The position numbers were made by a program, and so were the translations under genes. This document shows, piece after piece, positions 51,294 to 64,000 of a stretch of DNA of 64,000 nt. Numbering within the stretch: the first letter of the stretch is position 1; each line of letters starts with the position of its first letter. Source of the stretch: Citrus sinensis (lineage: Eukaryota > Streptophyta > Magnoliopsida > Sapindales > Rutaceae); contig NC_068558.1 in assembly GCF_022201045.2 (NCBI RefSeq), positions 33,065,501 to 33,129,500 on the forward strand. Reading direction: 5' to 3'. Under the pieces are notes generated by a model. That model saw only the letters and a program-made list of their open reading frames with translations. It was not told the DNA's origin and did not search any database.

Positions 51294-54200
51294 TGATGAA
51301 TCATGGTCACTTTATTTGAAGGAGATCACTTGAGGAGTCACAACAATGTAATGCTTGACACGTCCTTGTTTAATCCTTATAACTGTGGCATACATATTCT
51401 TCATTCTGAAAGAAGTCTTCAAGTGAAGCTCATGCACGATTTTTATTTCTTTTCTAGAGAAAAAGGCTATGCAAATCAGCAATCTGGTCATGCAACAATA
51501 CCTGGATGATACGTAGTATTATACTTACGTTTCTGTAGTTGTTACAAGTCTCATTTTTTAATATTATAATTTAGTAAAAGTTTTACAATATAGTGTAGAA
51601 TAAGATCATCTCTTTACTTGAACTCGAGCTTTAAAGAATTATTTGACATGTGTAATATTAATATTCTTCGTATATGGTTAAGATTCATTCTTTTGTTATA
51701 TTCTACTTATTAAGATCCATTTGCCTGTATGTACTTTAAAGAATCTCACGATGCTATTTTGCAGGTTTTAGAGACATCAGTTGTGATACAGACATAATTG
51801 GTGTTTTAACTTCTAAACAGTTTGTCAATGTGTCTCTCTTAATTCTCCTCGATCATTCTCTACATAACATAAAAGTAAAGATTTTTTCCAATCGTTTTTT
51901 TTAAATAGTCTTAACGCATAATTGGAGTATGACAAATAACATATACAAAACTGCAGCTTTGGCTATAACGTGTGTGTGTGTGTGTGTATGTGTGTGGTGA
52001 CAATCAAGCATCAGGTGGAAACTGTTGCTTCAGAGCTGTAAAATTAGCACATTTATGACGAATAACGGAGATGCAAGTTAATAATGGACAATTGATGCGC
52101 TCATGCGCAGAAAATCTTCCCCAAAATACAGCATGTATCTATCTATCTATGTATAAATATGTACATATATACACTCTAATTCTCTACATGCATATGGAAT
52201 AAAATCACAAAATGAACTTGCCTTTTTCAAATTTTCTAAGACGTCAATAGGGATGGTAAAATTATCCGCAAAGCCACAAACTTATAAATCTATCCAAACA
52301 TACCTGCACAAACTCACTTGTTGCAAGTAATTTTGTGATTTGCTGGTAGGTTTGGTATTTCAAACTTAAACTTGCTAAGAGTTGTGAATGTGTTTGGTAT
52401 TGAGAAAAAATACGCCGTATACCCACGCGAGTGTCTGTCAACATGCATTCTTTATTTAATTATTTATGTTTTTAATTTTAATCATAAAAATTACATTAAA
52501 AAATTTTAGTCATAAATAAATGTAAGTTAAAGTTTCTAATTCTTAAACCTAACCTATCTCACTTACACACACACACACAATAAGCCTTTAATAAGTAGAA
52601 ATTTTATGATTTTTAAGTTTAATGTTATTGATGTTTCATTTTAAGTTGATTGATTTTGTTTGTTTTGCTTTAATGCCTTGAACCTAATGATTACCAACAA
52701 AAGTTGAGTTTTTATCTGTTTAATTTATTGTTAATGGCAGTTGTATAAAATTTACTTGCTAATATTATTGATAATACTTGTATATCAATTAAAAGATGGA
52801 GTAAACAATTGATAGTAGTGATGATGATTTGCCTTATATTAGATAAATAAGTTTTGTATATTTGTTTTAATATTGAAATTTTAATTTCTTATTTATATTG
52901 ATAAAATATAGAATTGAGCATTATATGTTGAATTTTTTAGGCTATTCTTATAAATTTATAGTTTGAATCATATAATTTAAGTTTTATGTACTACTAAAAG
53001 TTTTTTTTAATATTTATGATTTTAAATGAGAAAATCAGCAAAAAATCCGCCGAAGATTGCGGGTGAGTTTGGTAACATATATATATATATATATATATAT
53101 ATTCAACTCGCACTTTCAGCCAACATAACATTATTTATTTATTATATAATTGATACGATACCTCTAATATATTCTAAAATTTTTCTCCTATGAGAGGATA
53201 TCCCGGTCATAACTCTTTAGAGAGCAACACGATCAAAGTCCACATCTTCTTAGGATCCTTTAGGGCACAGTTCTATGGAGGACAAAATCAAATGTCAAAA
53301 AGAAAAAAAAAAGATTTTTTAATACTCTAAATTATTAATAAATCCTAATTTATTTTTCTTAAAAGTAAAGTCACAAACCAACCAGAAAAGAGTGATGATA
53401 TCTCCACCCCACATTTTTTGTGAGTCCCCCACTTTCAAAAAATAATTATAAAAGTTGCACATTATTTTTAAAGTTTTCAAATCAAAAAGAGTTTTGGAGA
53501 ATTAATTAATTAAATCTATCTTAGTTCACTTTTTTGTGACTTAGATTTTTTTTAGTATATTTGATTACAGGGCAAAGCTTCGGTACCCTGTGACACCGTA
53601 CCCCTCTTTTGTCTTTTTCTTTATAGAATCCCTTGTATTCTTTCTTATTTACACTTTAGTTATAAATATAACGGTAATTTTTTCCCATTTTTCTTCAACT
53701 CTCCTTCATAATCAACCTGATTTTCTCCATTTAACATTACTTTTGGACCGTTAGATATGAAGAAAGAGATTTATTTATAATTAACTAATAAAGCTGTATT
53801 TTAAACAGAACTCATCTGATCCAAACAAAATTTGAGAACTTGGTCCCAAAATATATTGTACAACTCTTTTTACTTTCTTTTCTCTTATCAAATTCTTGGA
53901 TTGCACATGTTTTTTTTTTCATTTTCTTTTCAATTATTAAACTGAACAAAACTAGGTTACCAGTGGGGTAAATAACCCTTTGTTTTGTCTTTTTTACTGT
54001 TTAATTGAACTACAATCTATTTTTAAAAAAAATTAAAAAAACTAAATAATATTTCTAAATTTTGACACTCAAGTTCTGTTCATTTTTAATTTTTTATACA
54101 TATACAATTGAGCTGAGCATTAACTAAACTTTACCCTTACAAAGAATAAATTAAGGGTTGTGGATATTTAAATCTTAAAAATACTCATAGTACCTCATTT

Positions 54201-56992
54201 TAATTAAGATTAGGCTATTTGATTTCAAAATATTTTTTACACCTATTTTTAATTAAAATTTCTATTACTAAAATACAGATGAAATAATTTACTATTAGGG
54301 ATAAGATATATACTTCATTAATTATATTTTTCTTTTATTCTTATCCTAATTTAAGTTCAAAATTTCTTTTAAGCTAAACATAATTTCATCGTAAACAAAT
54401 AATATTCATAAAGCATTTTTTTTGTTCATCTTTATTGTCCACACTTTGTAAGATTATCCAATCCATAAAAGATTAATTTTGATAAAAAAGCAGAAGAAAA
54501 TAATTTTATTATTCAAAAAATAAATTAAATTGGGGTTATTTTTGGTATTATGGGGTGTATATAGTCAAATTTTAATTTTTAAATTTATGCTATAGGTTTC
54601 TTGAGTAATTGGGTGTAGAGAGTAATTTTGTGGGTTCAAATAACCTCATACTATAATTAAATCATTTATATTATAAAAATACCCATTCATTAAATTACTA
54701 CTAAGAACAAAGGATAAACATCTATAATTTAAAACTATTTATTCTCTACCTTTGTTGTCCTTTATTTAACATAGAAATATATAAATTCGAAGAAAATGTT
54801 CCCAAGAAAAGGTTTAGTTTAAGAATTTTAGAGAACACGAATGGTAATTTTATAAATAATAAAATTTTAAAAGCCATGAATCTTTATTCAAGAATTTTAA
54901 ATCAAACTACTACATAGACCAAAGAATCAATAGCAGGATTATTGTCGATGAAAAAATCTATTTTTAAAATATGATGGTTTTAATTAAAAGTATTTTATTA
55001 GGTCAGAGTTTATGAAAACAAGAAAAAAAAAAGAAGATAAAGTTCATGGGTGCTAAACTACTAAATAGGAATAAAGAAAGAATAGAAATAAAATTCGGTT
55101 ATCGTACGTATGAAGATATTAATATTAAAATAAAAAATAATTAAATATACCTTAGGAATTACGTAACTTGTTCATTGATAATATCATTGAAAACATTTAA
55201 TTTAGGTATATACATGTTTATTTTGGTCATATATTATTATTATTAACAAATTAATATATTTTTATTATGTATTCTATTTTGATTGATGAATTCAAATAAT
55301 TTATTGTATATTAGATAGATATTATGTTATAAAAATATTTATTAATACATGTTAATTTTTTCATGTATTTTGAAATTTTTACATGAGAATACATTATTAT
55401 CGATACATTGATACTCATTCTAACAGTCAAACTAAGTCAATAGATTTAAGTGCTAAAAAAAAATTGAAACAATCCGGATACATATGTCAACATTTAGAAA
55501 CCTTTTCCTTTTCTTATTTTTCAGTAAATACCAGGGACAACAATGTTAATAACCATCCAAACACATCCGGCCGTTATGCAACTCTTTGGTTAACTTTAAT
55601 GATTAAATCACTAAATGACAAAATAAGGGTACCAAACACCAGTTGTAAACTAGCAGGACCCTTGATTACAAAGATTGATTTGACATAAGTGTAAATTAAC
55701 CATTTTACCCTTATAAAATAAAATTATCAAGAATTTACTTTAACTTCAATATTTTACTATTTTGTACAAAAATAATCATTTATAATACTACTTTATTAGT
55801 ATAATTATTATTTTTTTAATTAAACTAACATAGTGTCTTTATGGCACAATTCTCATGTAAATTATTACGCTGTCAAATTTATGTCATTTACACGTAAGGA
55901 TAGTGAAATAATAATTAGGTTTCATTAAAAAATATTAGATTATAAGTCAAAAAATTAAGTACCTAAATTATTTGATATAATAACTCATGTTTTATGAGGA
56001 TAATTTCATCTTTTTATATCATAATAATAAAATAGTAAAATAAAATTTATGATAAAAAATGGTTAAAGAACCTGAGAAAAAAAATTAATAAAAGGATTTA
56101 ATTGATTAACTGTACACAATTTTATTAATTTGTATTTTTTAAGAATATTGTGAACTCGTTATAATTATTTTTTAGAAGTGAGGTAGATTTACATAAATGA
56201 TAGAGTTGAAACATCCCCATTCATTAGAAAAACATTAACGTTACAAATATCTATTAGAGGTAAGACGATATCAGTGAGATTGTGAGATATATAGTTGATG
56301 AATTGAGAAATGCGTTATTCTTTTAGTAAGAGAATATTTTATTATAGCCGGTCCACATTTAACTCCTGACTAGGCGATTAGAGTTGGTTATGCAACTCGA
56401 TTTTGGCAGAAAAATATTCTAAAATAATTAAAAATTTTATTTCCTTTAGTTACTATTGAATTATTAAGTCCTTGCTGAAAATTCCACGTGTATATATATT
56501 CTTCGATCAATCTTTATGTGTAGCAGTAATAGATATATTACATGATAAAATATACTGTATGGAAATGTGTAATTTTTTTTTAATCTTTTAACTTGTTCTT
56601 TATTTTATTAAAATGAAAAATTCTCTTTTTGCAAAGTTACTGTCTGTGTGTGTGTTAGCTTTAGGTCTGGAATTAAAATTAGGGACGAGTTTACGACAAT
56701 ATAAATAAAATTTTCAACATTGTGCACTGCCTCTTTTCACTATTTTATAAAGTTGTAAATGAGTTTACAATGTTGTAAAAGTCTATTTACACCGTTGTAA
56801 GCTTGTCCCAAACGTTAGTCCTAGATTTTAATTCTTTAATACTTGAGGAATTCTCTTATTGTAAAATTATTCTCTATGTATGAATACATAAGAAAATCAT
56901 GTAGTACATTAAAAAATAACTCTATTAAATCGCACGGCTTAATAGAGTGTTGGATTTAAAAAAATGAGAGTACCTGCACCTGAGAATAATTA

Positions 56993-57037
56993 CACATACA
57001 TATACATATACATACATATATATACATACATACATCC

Positions 57038-57115
<78 letters not shown>
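56993..57115. repeat. Compound microsatellite (TACA)n-(TA)n
   Basis: TACATA/TACA-type units from about 56993 pass into about 33 uninterrupted TA dinucleotides ending near 57115. Confidence 0.95.
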
Positions 57116-57117
<2 letters not shown>

Positions 57118-57440
57118 GCATATATGTGTATAAAATTATGCTCAGGTTATAGAATTGTAAATGGCTTTCATAACGCTATGCAATGACTGCATAAAAATTC
57201 ATAAGGAAGTGGGAACCAAAACTAAAAAATAAGACCGATGTTTGAATCGAACTTAAAAATTAAAAAGGTCTGATTGGTTCAGATTTCTCTAGACCGATCG
57301 AATTCATCTTAATTTTCTTAGAGAATTGAACCAAACCTTAATTTGTCCACTCCTTTCATGTAAATGTAAAGTTCGCAAGTCCTCATTAAATTTCCCTTTA
57401 AAGGTATAATTGAGTAATTTTCTGCTAACGTGCTGGTAGC

Positions 57441-57877
57441 TAGAGATGGCAAAACCCCGGGCCGGGTCCGGGTATTGCCATGACCGGACCCTGCCCGGAT
57501 GCAACCGGTCCGGGTCCGGGTCCGGGCCGGGTTTTAATCCGGGTACCCGGATTTTATATTTTTTAATATTTTATGTGTATATATTTTTTATTTTTTGATA
57601 ATTTTATAAGTTTTAAATTTATTTCAATAAAATTTGACATGAAAATATAAACTTTAAGTGTTTAAAACTTTATATATGTATAATAAATAAGTCAAATAAA
57701 TATAAAATATTTAAAATAATATATATTTTATAATTTTTTTTAATAAAATCCGGGTTCCGGGTTTATCAAGTGATGTCCAAGACCGACCCGGCTTCATACC
57801 CGGGCCGGGTATTACCCAGCCCGCAACACCCGGGTACGGTCCGGGTCCGGACCGGGCGGGTATTTTTAGCACATCTA
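57441..57877. mobile_element. GC-rich-ended hAT-like MITE (437 bp)
   Basis: Bounded by a perfect 8-bp duplication CTGGTAGC (57433-57440 and 57878-57885). The left end TAGAGATGGCAAAACCCC and the reverse-complemented right end TAGATGTGCTAAAAATACCC form an imperfect inverted repeat. Both subterminal 80-100 bp are packed with CCGGG/CCCGG motifs, while the middle 200 bp are almost pure A+T. No coding capacity. 8-bp duplication and TAG ends place it with hAT-like elements. Confidence 0.9.
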
Positions 57878-58358
57878 CTGGTAGCAATCGTTTTTTTTTT
57901 TTAAAAAGAAAAAGAGAAAGAAAAAAGAACTCTTTGAGCCCAAACTACTTTTAAAAAAAATAAATAAAAAGTCCTTTTTGGAATTCATACGTGTATATTC
58001 CATCTAAATGTAGGCAGTAATGATGAATGTAACATATACAAGAATTTATTTTTTAAAATTATAAAAACATATTCTAGAATTGAAGTGCCAACAAGACACG
58101 AAATGAATCCCATGAAACGAGCCTTTCACGTCCGTTAACTCATCCTTGTTTCCCGCTCACCCATTCATACTCTCCCCTTCTCTCTCGGATCTCTCTTTAG
58201 ACCCTTTCCCCCTCCACTTCTTTTCTCTCTTTCAAACTTTTGCAAACCCGAAAAAACAAAATCATCACTCACAAAACCAACAAATTTAATAACAAAAAAA
58301 AGTTTTACTAATTATTAGTTAACTGAAACCTAACAACAGCCAGCCGGAGTCACCCGCC

Positions 58359-61300
58359 ATGGAGGATGAAGACAAAGAAGCGCTTGCAGGCCTCAGCCCC
58401 GTTCCCCCGCCCCGCAAAGTCCACTCCTACAGCCAGCAGCTCCGCGGAACCACCGGGTCAAAACGCCCACACCCCGTTCGCAAACACAGCCTTGATGACA
58501 TTCCAAGGCCTACTAATACTTGTACAACAACAGCAACAACGACAGTTGCTGACCATTTTTATGATTCTTCTGATGATGACTTGTTCAGTAACAACTCCAA
58601 CGTTATTACCACTTCAGGGGTCCCTGTTAACGAGGATTACGTGTGCCCCGGTCCTGATGCCGCTGATGATCAGCAGCAACATAAGCCCTTTCAACCAATG
58701 GTTGAGTTCATTGGCAGTGGTGGTGGAACAGGTATATTTAAAGTGCCTAGTAGGGCGGCTGTTCACCCTGGACGGCCGCCCTGTCTTGAGCTGAGGCCGC
58801 ACCCGTTAAAGGAGACTCAAGCTGGGAGGTTCTTGAGGAACATTGCTTGCACGGACACTCAGTTGTGGGCAGGACAGGAATGTGGGGTGAGGTTTTGGAA
58901 TCTTGAGGATTCGTACGAGCCTGGGGCTGGGATTGGGGGCAGAGTTAGGAGAGGGGATGAGGATGCGGCACCGTTTTATGAGTCTGCGAATACTTCTCCT
59001 ACAATGTGTTTGATGGTTGATTGTGGGAATAGGTTAGTTTGGACTGGACATAAGGATGGGAAGATTAGGTCTTGGAAGATGGATCAAACTTTGGATGATG
59101 CTAATAATCCTTTTAAAGAAGGCCTGTCTTGGCAGGCGCATCGCGGTCCTGTTCTTGCTATGATTTTTAGCTCCCAAGGTAAACTACTTAATCTTAATGA
59201 GAACTTCGAAGAGTATAACTTCAAAATGTTACGTTTTTGAGATCACAAGTTGTTGATATTGGACTAGGAGTATGGCGACGAAGCCATGAGTCAGGACATT
59301 CTTTTGTGGATTTGATGACTTGGTTTATCGGCAGTAAGTAGGAGTGAGATATAGGAATTAAGAAATGTGACTTGATGAACATCAGAGGAAGGATGCAGAA
59401 ATATCTGATATTCATGGACAAATGAAGCCTTGTTGGTTTCAATGTGTTTGTGTTAATTCCATCACACAATATCTTATTCTTTTTTTTTTTTTTACGTGAA
59501 GGATGCTATGATTCATAGTTAATTGTTAGATCAATTTGTCTATTAGAAGCTCAGCAAAAATATATATTCTAGTATATGGTGAAATTTATCATTAATTTAT
59601 AGCAAAAGATCATTTCTAGTAGATTTGGTCATGCCAATAGCTTATCTGTTGTGTTTGGTGGGTGTCTTTAAACCAAATTCTCAATATCAAAAGCACATTG
59701 GGATCGTTTTCTATTCAGCATTATCTGCTTTTGGCATGTAATGTCTGTGTACATAGGAAACTACGCGTTGTTATATGCCCCATTCCTGGAAAGCTTCAAA
59801 CGGTTTTGATAACTACGTGGCTAAGAAATGCATGTATCTTGGTTGCATATGAATGTTCAAGCATGTATGCTTGAGGGTTTTTCTTTAGCTGCCACTTATT
59901 TATTCTCGTCCAAATGATTCAGGATTGTATTTAATTTAATTCCAACTATTCGATTCACGTTGCTTTGATTCAGGCGATTTATGGTCAGGGGGAGAGGGTG
60001 GTGTGATCAAGATCTGGCCATGGGAATCTATTGAAAAATCTCTCTCTCTTAAACCAGAGGAAAAGCACATGGCTGCTTTGTTGGTCGAAAGATCATTCAT
60101 TGACCTCAGGGCCCAAGTAACAGTAAATGGAGCATGTAGTATATCCTCTACAGAAATCAAGTGCATGTTATCAGATCATGCAAGAGCTAGAGTTTGGTGT
60201 GCTCAGCCTCTTTCCTTCTCACTTTGGTATGTACGCACTTGAGACATTACTCTGATATTGAGATACATCTCTTATACACATTAATGATTTTGAGTTTGGG
60301 GCTTTTCTTTAATAGTAGCTTCTTGAAATCTTTTGTACATAATATTCTAAGAGTTGGGTTTTCTTCAGGGATGCCCGTTCAAAGGAACTTCTGAAAGTTT
60401 TTAATATTGAAGGTCACATTGAGAATCGAGTGGACACGCAATCGGTCCAAGATCAACCTGTAGAAGATGAGATGAAGGTAAAATTTGTTTCTTCAAACAA
60501 AAAGGAGAAACCTCACGGTTTTTTGCAACGGTCACGTAATGCCATTATGGGAGCTGCAGATGCTGTTCGCCGAGTTGCAACAAGGGGTGCAGGGGCATTT
60601 GTAGATGATACCAAAAGGACAGAAGCAATGGTACTAACGGCTGATGGAATGATCTGGACTGGATGTACTAATGGCCTACTTGTCCAATGGGATGGAAATG
60701 GAAATCGTGTGAGTGATATTCTTCACCATCAGTGTGCTGTCCAATGCTTTTGCACTTATGGAAGTAGAATGTATGTGGGATATGTTAGCGGCTACTTGCA
60801 AATTTTGGACCTTGATGGGAATCTGACAGCATCCTGGATTGCTCATAGCAGTCCTGTGTTAAAGTTGGCAGTTGGGGTTGACCATATCTATAGCTTGGCT
60901 GCTCATGGTGGTATACGTGGTTGGACCTTCACATCCCCATCACCTCTTGACAACATAATCCGATCAGAAATTGCTGCAAAAGAAGCCGTATACTTGAGAA
61001 GAGATGATGTCAGAATCTTAGTTGGAACGTGGAATGTTGGCCAAGGAAGAGCCTCTCATGAATCACTTCTGTCATGGCTGGGTTCTGTTTCATCAGATGT
61101 TGGCATTGTCGCTGTTGGCTTGCAAGAAGTAGAAATGGGGGCAGGTTTCCTTGCAATGTCTGCAGCTAAGGAAACTGTAAGATTCTAATAATATTACTGA
61201 TGTTGAAGGATTGCTTGAATTCTGCTTTAGTTCCTAACAAGAACAAAAGGGAATAGGCATATGCTAATATTATTATTATTGTTATTTTCTAATGTAGACT

Positions 61301-64000
61301 GTAAATTGTGCTTCTTTCATTTATCTGTTAAATTCTAATTCTAGGTAGGACTTGAAGGGAGTGCTATAGGACAGTGGTGGCAGGATACTATAGGGAAAGC
61401 GTTGGACGAAGGAACGACTTTCGAACGTATGGGTTCTAGGCAGCTGGCAGGCTTGCTAATATCATTTTGGTATGCTATATTAAGAAAAAATTATGCCACA
61501 GATTTAGCCTTTATTCTGCTTTCTCATGTAATAATTTTCCCTTTGCTTTGGTGAGGCATCTCAATCCTGACCTGCTGATGTTTCACGATACCCCTCTTTT
61601 ATGAAGTTCCTCTTATTATCAGTTTTGTCTCTAACTTCAGGGTAAGAAAAAATCTTAGAACACATGTTGGGGATGTTGATGCTGCGGCAGTTCCTTGTGG
61701 CTTTGGTCGTGCAATTGGCAACAAGGTTAGTATGTGTATTTGATTCAGCAAAGCATGGACATTTCAGCACACATCTGCTTCTGGGGATCCTGCATCCAGG
61801 AATGTGGCTAAAAAGTACTATTGGTTGTCCAATATAAAATTAATTTAACTGATACTTTTGGGGATGATTTACCTCGGTGCTGACAACACATTGTTTTGTC
61901 TTGTCAATGTATGAGTAAGAATGTCTTGATGTGAAAAGGTGAGACATATGATGTGAAAAGGTGAAGCTTGAAAGCCGGATGGTCAATTATATAAAGACAC
62001 ATTGAAACCAAAATTTGTTTTATGTTGTCAGCTTTTTGTTTTGCCTATGAGTTCCAAATGATTATATGCAAATAAGTCTTGAACCGTGATTTACATGCTG
62101 AAGAAAAAGAACATTTATCTGCATAATGCACTATTGAAGCTTAGGTGATATAATCGTAAGCCCTTCTATCATAAACGAAAGAGACGTTGACACCACTACT
62201 TCTGACCACACAGGGAGGGGTAGGTTTGAGAATCAGAGTCTACGACAGGACTATTTGCTTTGTGAACTGTCACCTGGCAGCACACTTGGAAGCTGTCAAC
62301 CGTAGGAATGCTGATTATGATCACATATATAGAAATATGGTCTTCAGCAGATCGACAAGTACACTTAATTCTGCATCTGGTATGGTGCCATACCTGTTTT
62401 TGTATTGCTCTCTTGCCTTCTGCACATATTTATTTTGGCTGCTTTATTCTTCTGGCTTCCCATTGGTGCTTTCTGCTGCAGCTGGTGTCTCAACTGCCGT
62501 CAACATGATGAAGACTTCAAATGTACGTCCTTGTTCTGATTTATTTTACTCACAACAACTTAGTCTCCAGCCTTTCATATTCTATTCCTTTCTATGACGC
62601 TATGGTTTACTGGTATTCTGGTGCTTCCTCAGACTACTACTACTCTGAATACTGAAGAAACAAAGCCTGATTTAGCTGAAGCAGATATGGTTATATTTTT
62701 TGGTGATTTTAACTATAGACTTTTTGGAATATCTTACGATGAAGCAAGAGACTTTGTTTCCCAAAGATGCTTCGATTGGCTGAGAGAAAAAGATCAGCTC
62801 CGGGCAGAGATGAAAGCAGGCAAAGTTTTCCAAGGCATGCGAGAAGCAATCATAAGATTCCCTCCAACTTACAAGTTTGAAAGGCACCGGCCTGGTTTAG
62901 CAGGTACAGTATTAAGATAATGGTCCAAGTTTCAACCTGATCATTTCATAGCAGTTGATCAATCATACTAGGAAATTTTTCTTTCTTTGAAGCATATTGA
63001 ACCTCATACTTTGGATGTGATCTTATGTTTACATGTTTTCTTTTTCTTTCTTTTAATATTAGTGATAAATTTGATACATAATACTTTTTTCATCTGCATC
63101 TTTCTAGGATATGATTCTGGGGAGAAAAAACGAATTCCTGCTTGGTGTGACAGAATAATCTATCGGGACAGTCGTTCAACACCAGTGTCTGAATGTAGTT
63201 TGGAGTGCCCAGTAGTCTCATCAATTTTACTGTATGTCATGTGGTAGGTTTGTTTCCTATTGCCCTTTTTTGATTTGTTCTAAAATTATGGTCTCCATGT
63301 TTTTAACAGGTATGATGCTGTCATGGATGTGACTGAGAGTGATCACAAACCTGTCCACTGTAAATTCCATGTAAAAATTGCCCATGTGGATAGATCAGAA
63401 AGAAGACGAGTGTTTGGGGAAATTCTGAAGAATAATGAAAACACAATCAAGTCCATGCTTGATGAATATCGTATTATTCCAGAAACCATAGTCAGCACTG
63501 AAAGCATAGTCCTTCAAAACCAGGACACATGCACTCTAAGAATCACCAACAAAAGTGCACAGGAGAAAGCCATATTCAAAATCATTTGTGATGGTCAGTC
63601 CACTGTCAAGGATGATGGGGATGCATCTGATTATCGTTTAAGGGGCTCTTTTGGCTTTCCCAGATGGCTTGAGGTATTGTTTCTTATTTCTTCTAAATTG
63701 GAAGTACTTGAGCCTCGACACTTCACTGACCTGAATGCAAGAGTCTGTGATCAAAGACTTCATTGCGTATCAAGCGATGTCAATGTGGAAGATAAATTTA
63801 TAACCTGACTATTGATGATGATCATGAAGTACCTTATGAGCTTGTTTTCTGTCCATTTCAGGTTACACCAGCAGCAGGCGTAATCAAACCTGATAGTTAC
63901 ATAGAGGTCTCCGTACATCACGAAGAGTTCCATACTCTCGAAGAGTTTGTTGATGGGATCCCACAAAACTGGTGGTGTGAAGACACCAGAGATAAGGAAG
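58359..64000 (+). CDS. 5PTASE12: WD40-type inositol polyphosphate 5-phosphatase, 3'-truncated
   Basis: Removes the 5-phosphate from inositol phosphates and/or phosphoinositides; the WD40-bearing plant subgroup is 5PTase12-14 and FRA3. Exons in the window: 58359-59178, 59974-60226, 60369-61176, 61345-61469, 61641-61725, 62214-62379, 62482-62522, 62633-62903, 63108-63231, 63310-63673 and 63862 to the edge, with all phases compatible (about 1065 aa so far). A disordered N-terminus ([22 protein letters not shown]) comes first, then WD40-like repeats at about 150-560 ([56 protein letters not shown]). The phosphatase domain starts near residue 570 ([15 protein letters not shown]). Catalytic motifs are FFGDFNYRL (about 789) and [10 protein letters not shown] (about 867), with [10 protein letters not shown] after them. 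Number 12 is chosen from synteny, not phylogeny. Confidence 0.92.

Larger units (their letters stand above)
51294..58358. other. 7-kb gene-poor gap with microsatellites
   Basis: No credible gene. Low-complexity tracts: (TG)n 51970-51996, TATC-type near 52137-52152, (AC)n 52563-52579, (AT)n 53077-53102, and a compound TACA/(TA)n tract 56993-57115. A GC-rich hAT-like element lies at 57441-57877. An open frame of 101 codons at 55383-55688 has no recognisable motif. The last 250 bases are CT-rich and probably hold the promoter and 5' UTR of the 5-phosphatase. Confidence 0.65.

Noticed and set aside
52250-53076. Second GC-rich-ended hAT-like element
   Set aside because: The left end tagggatggtaaaattatccgc and inner cccgc/gcgggt strings are suggestive, but the right end runs into an (AT)n tract and no target duplication is visible.
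55383-55688. 101-codon plus-strand open frame
   Set aside because: No recognisable domain, and composition follows the surrounding AT-rich gap.

Overview
The window is nuclear DNA of a flowering plant. Genes are AT-rich, built from many small exons with GT-AG introns, and sit among MITEs, hAT-like elements, a Mutator-like element and a solo LTR. Gene content and order point to a rosid eudicot. A Citrus-like (Sapindales) genome is my guess, but I cannot prove the species from sequence alone. Protein-level calls rest on translating spliced exons by eye. For URH1, ITPK4, the RNL gene, LARP6, OEP37 and the HOL-type methyltransferase the exon lengths sum to a multiple of three and end in a stop.

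Layout. 1-11.1 kb holds a tandem array of three F-box/LRR/FBD loci on the minus strand: one open copy cut by the window edge, one otherwise complete copy with a single in-frame TGA, and a 5'-truncated relic split by a hAT-like element that itself carries a nested Tourist-like MITE. 13.3-16.2 kb is uridine nucleosidase URH1 (+). 16.8-24.2 kb is a 7.4-kb Mutator-like element with 114-bp terminal inverted repeats. It carries a decayed MURA-type transposase split by a 1.2-kb copia-like solo LTR, and a convergent small GRF-zinc-finger/coiled-coil/membrane ORF.

The rest is a run of plus-strand genes: ITPK4 (inositol phosphate kinase), an RPW8-type NLR (NRG1-like helper), LARP6 with a PAM2 motif, a tRNA-Ile(AAU), OEP37 (chloroplast outer-envelope beta barrel), a HOL-type thiol/halide methyltransferase, a 7-kb repeat-rich gap, and a WD40-type inositol polyphosphate 5-phosphatase cut by the right edge. 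From memory of Arabidopsis locus numbers, ITPK4, LARP6b, OEP37, HOL and 5PTase12 lie in the same order within At2g43980-At2g43900, so this half appears to be a conserved microsyntenic block into which the RNL has been added. Two members, ITPK4 and the 5-phosphatase, act in inositol phosphate metabolism, but nothing here shows co-regulation.

I found no CRISPR array, operon or clearly new molecular system. The most unusual items are the nested transposon structures, the accessory ORF of the Mutator-like element, the single-nonsense F-box copy, a recent 146-bp tandem duplication in a LARP6 intron, a duplicated promoter segment upstream of LARP6, and a possible dual start plus tiny uORF in the methyltransferase gene.
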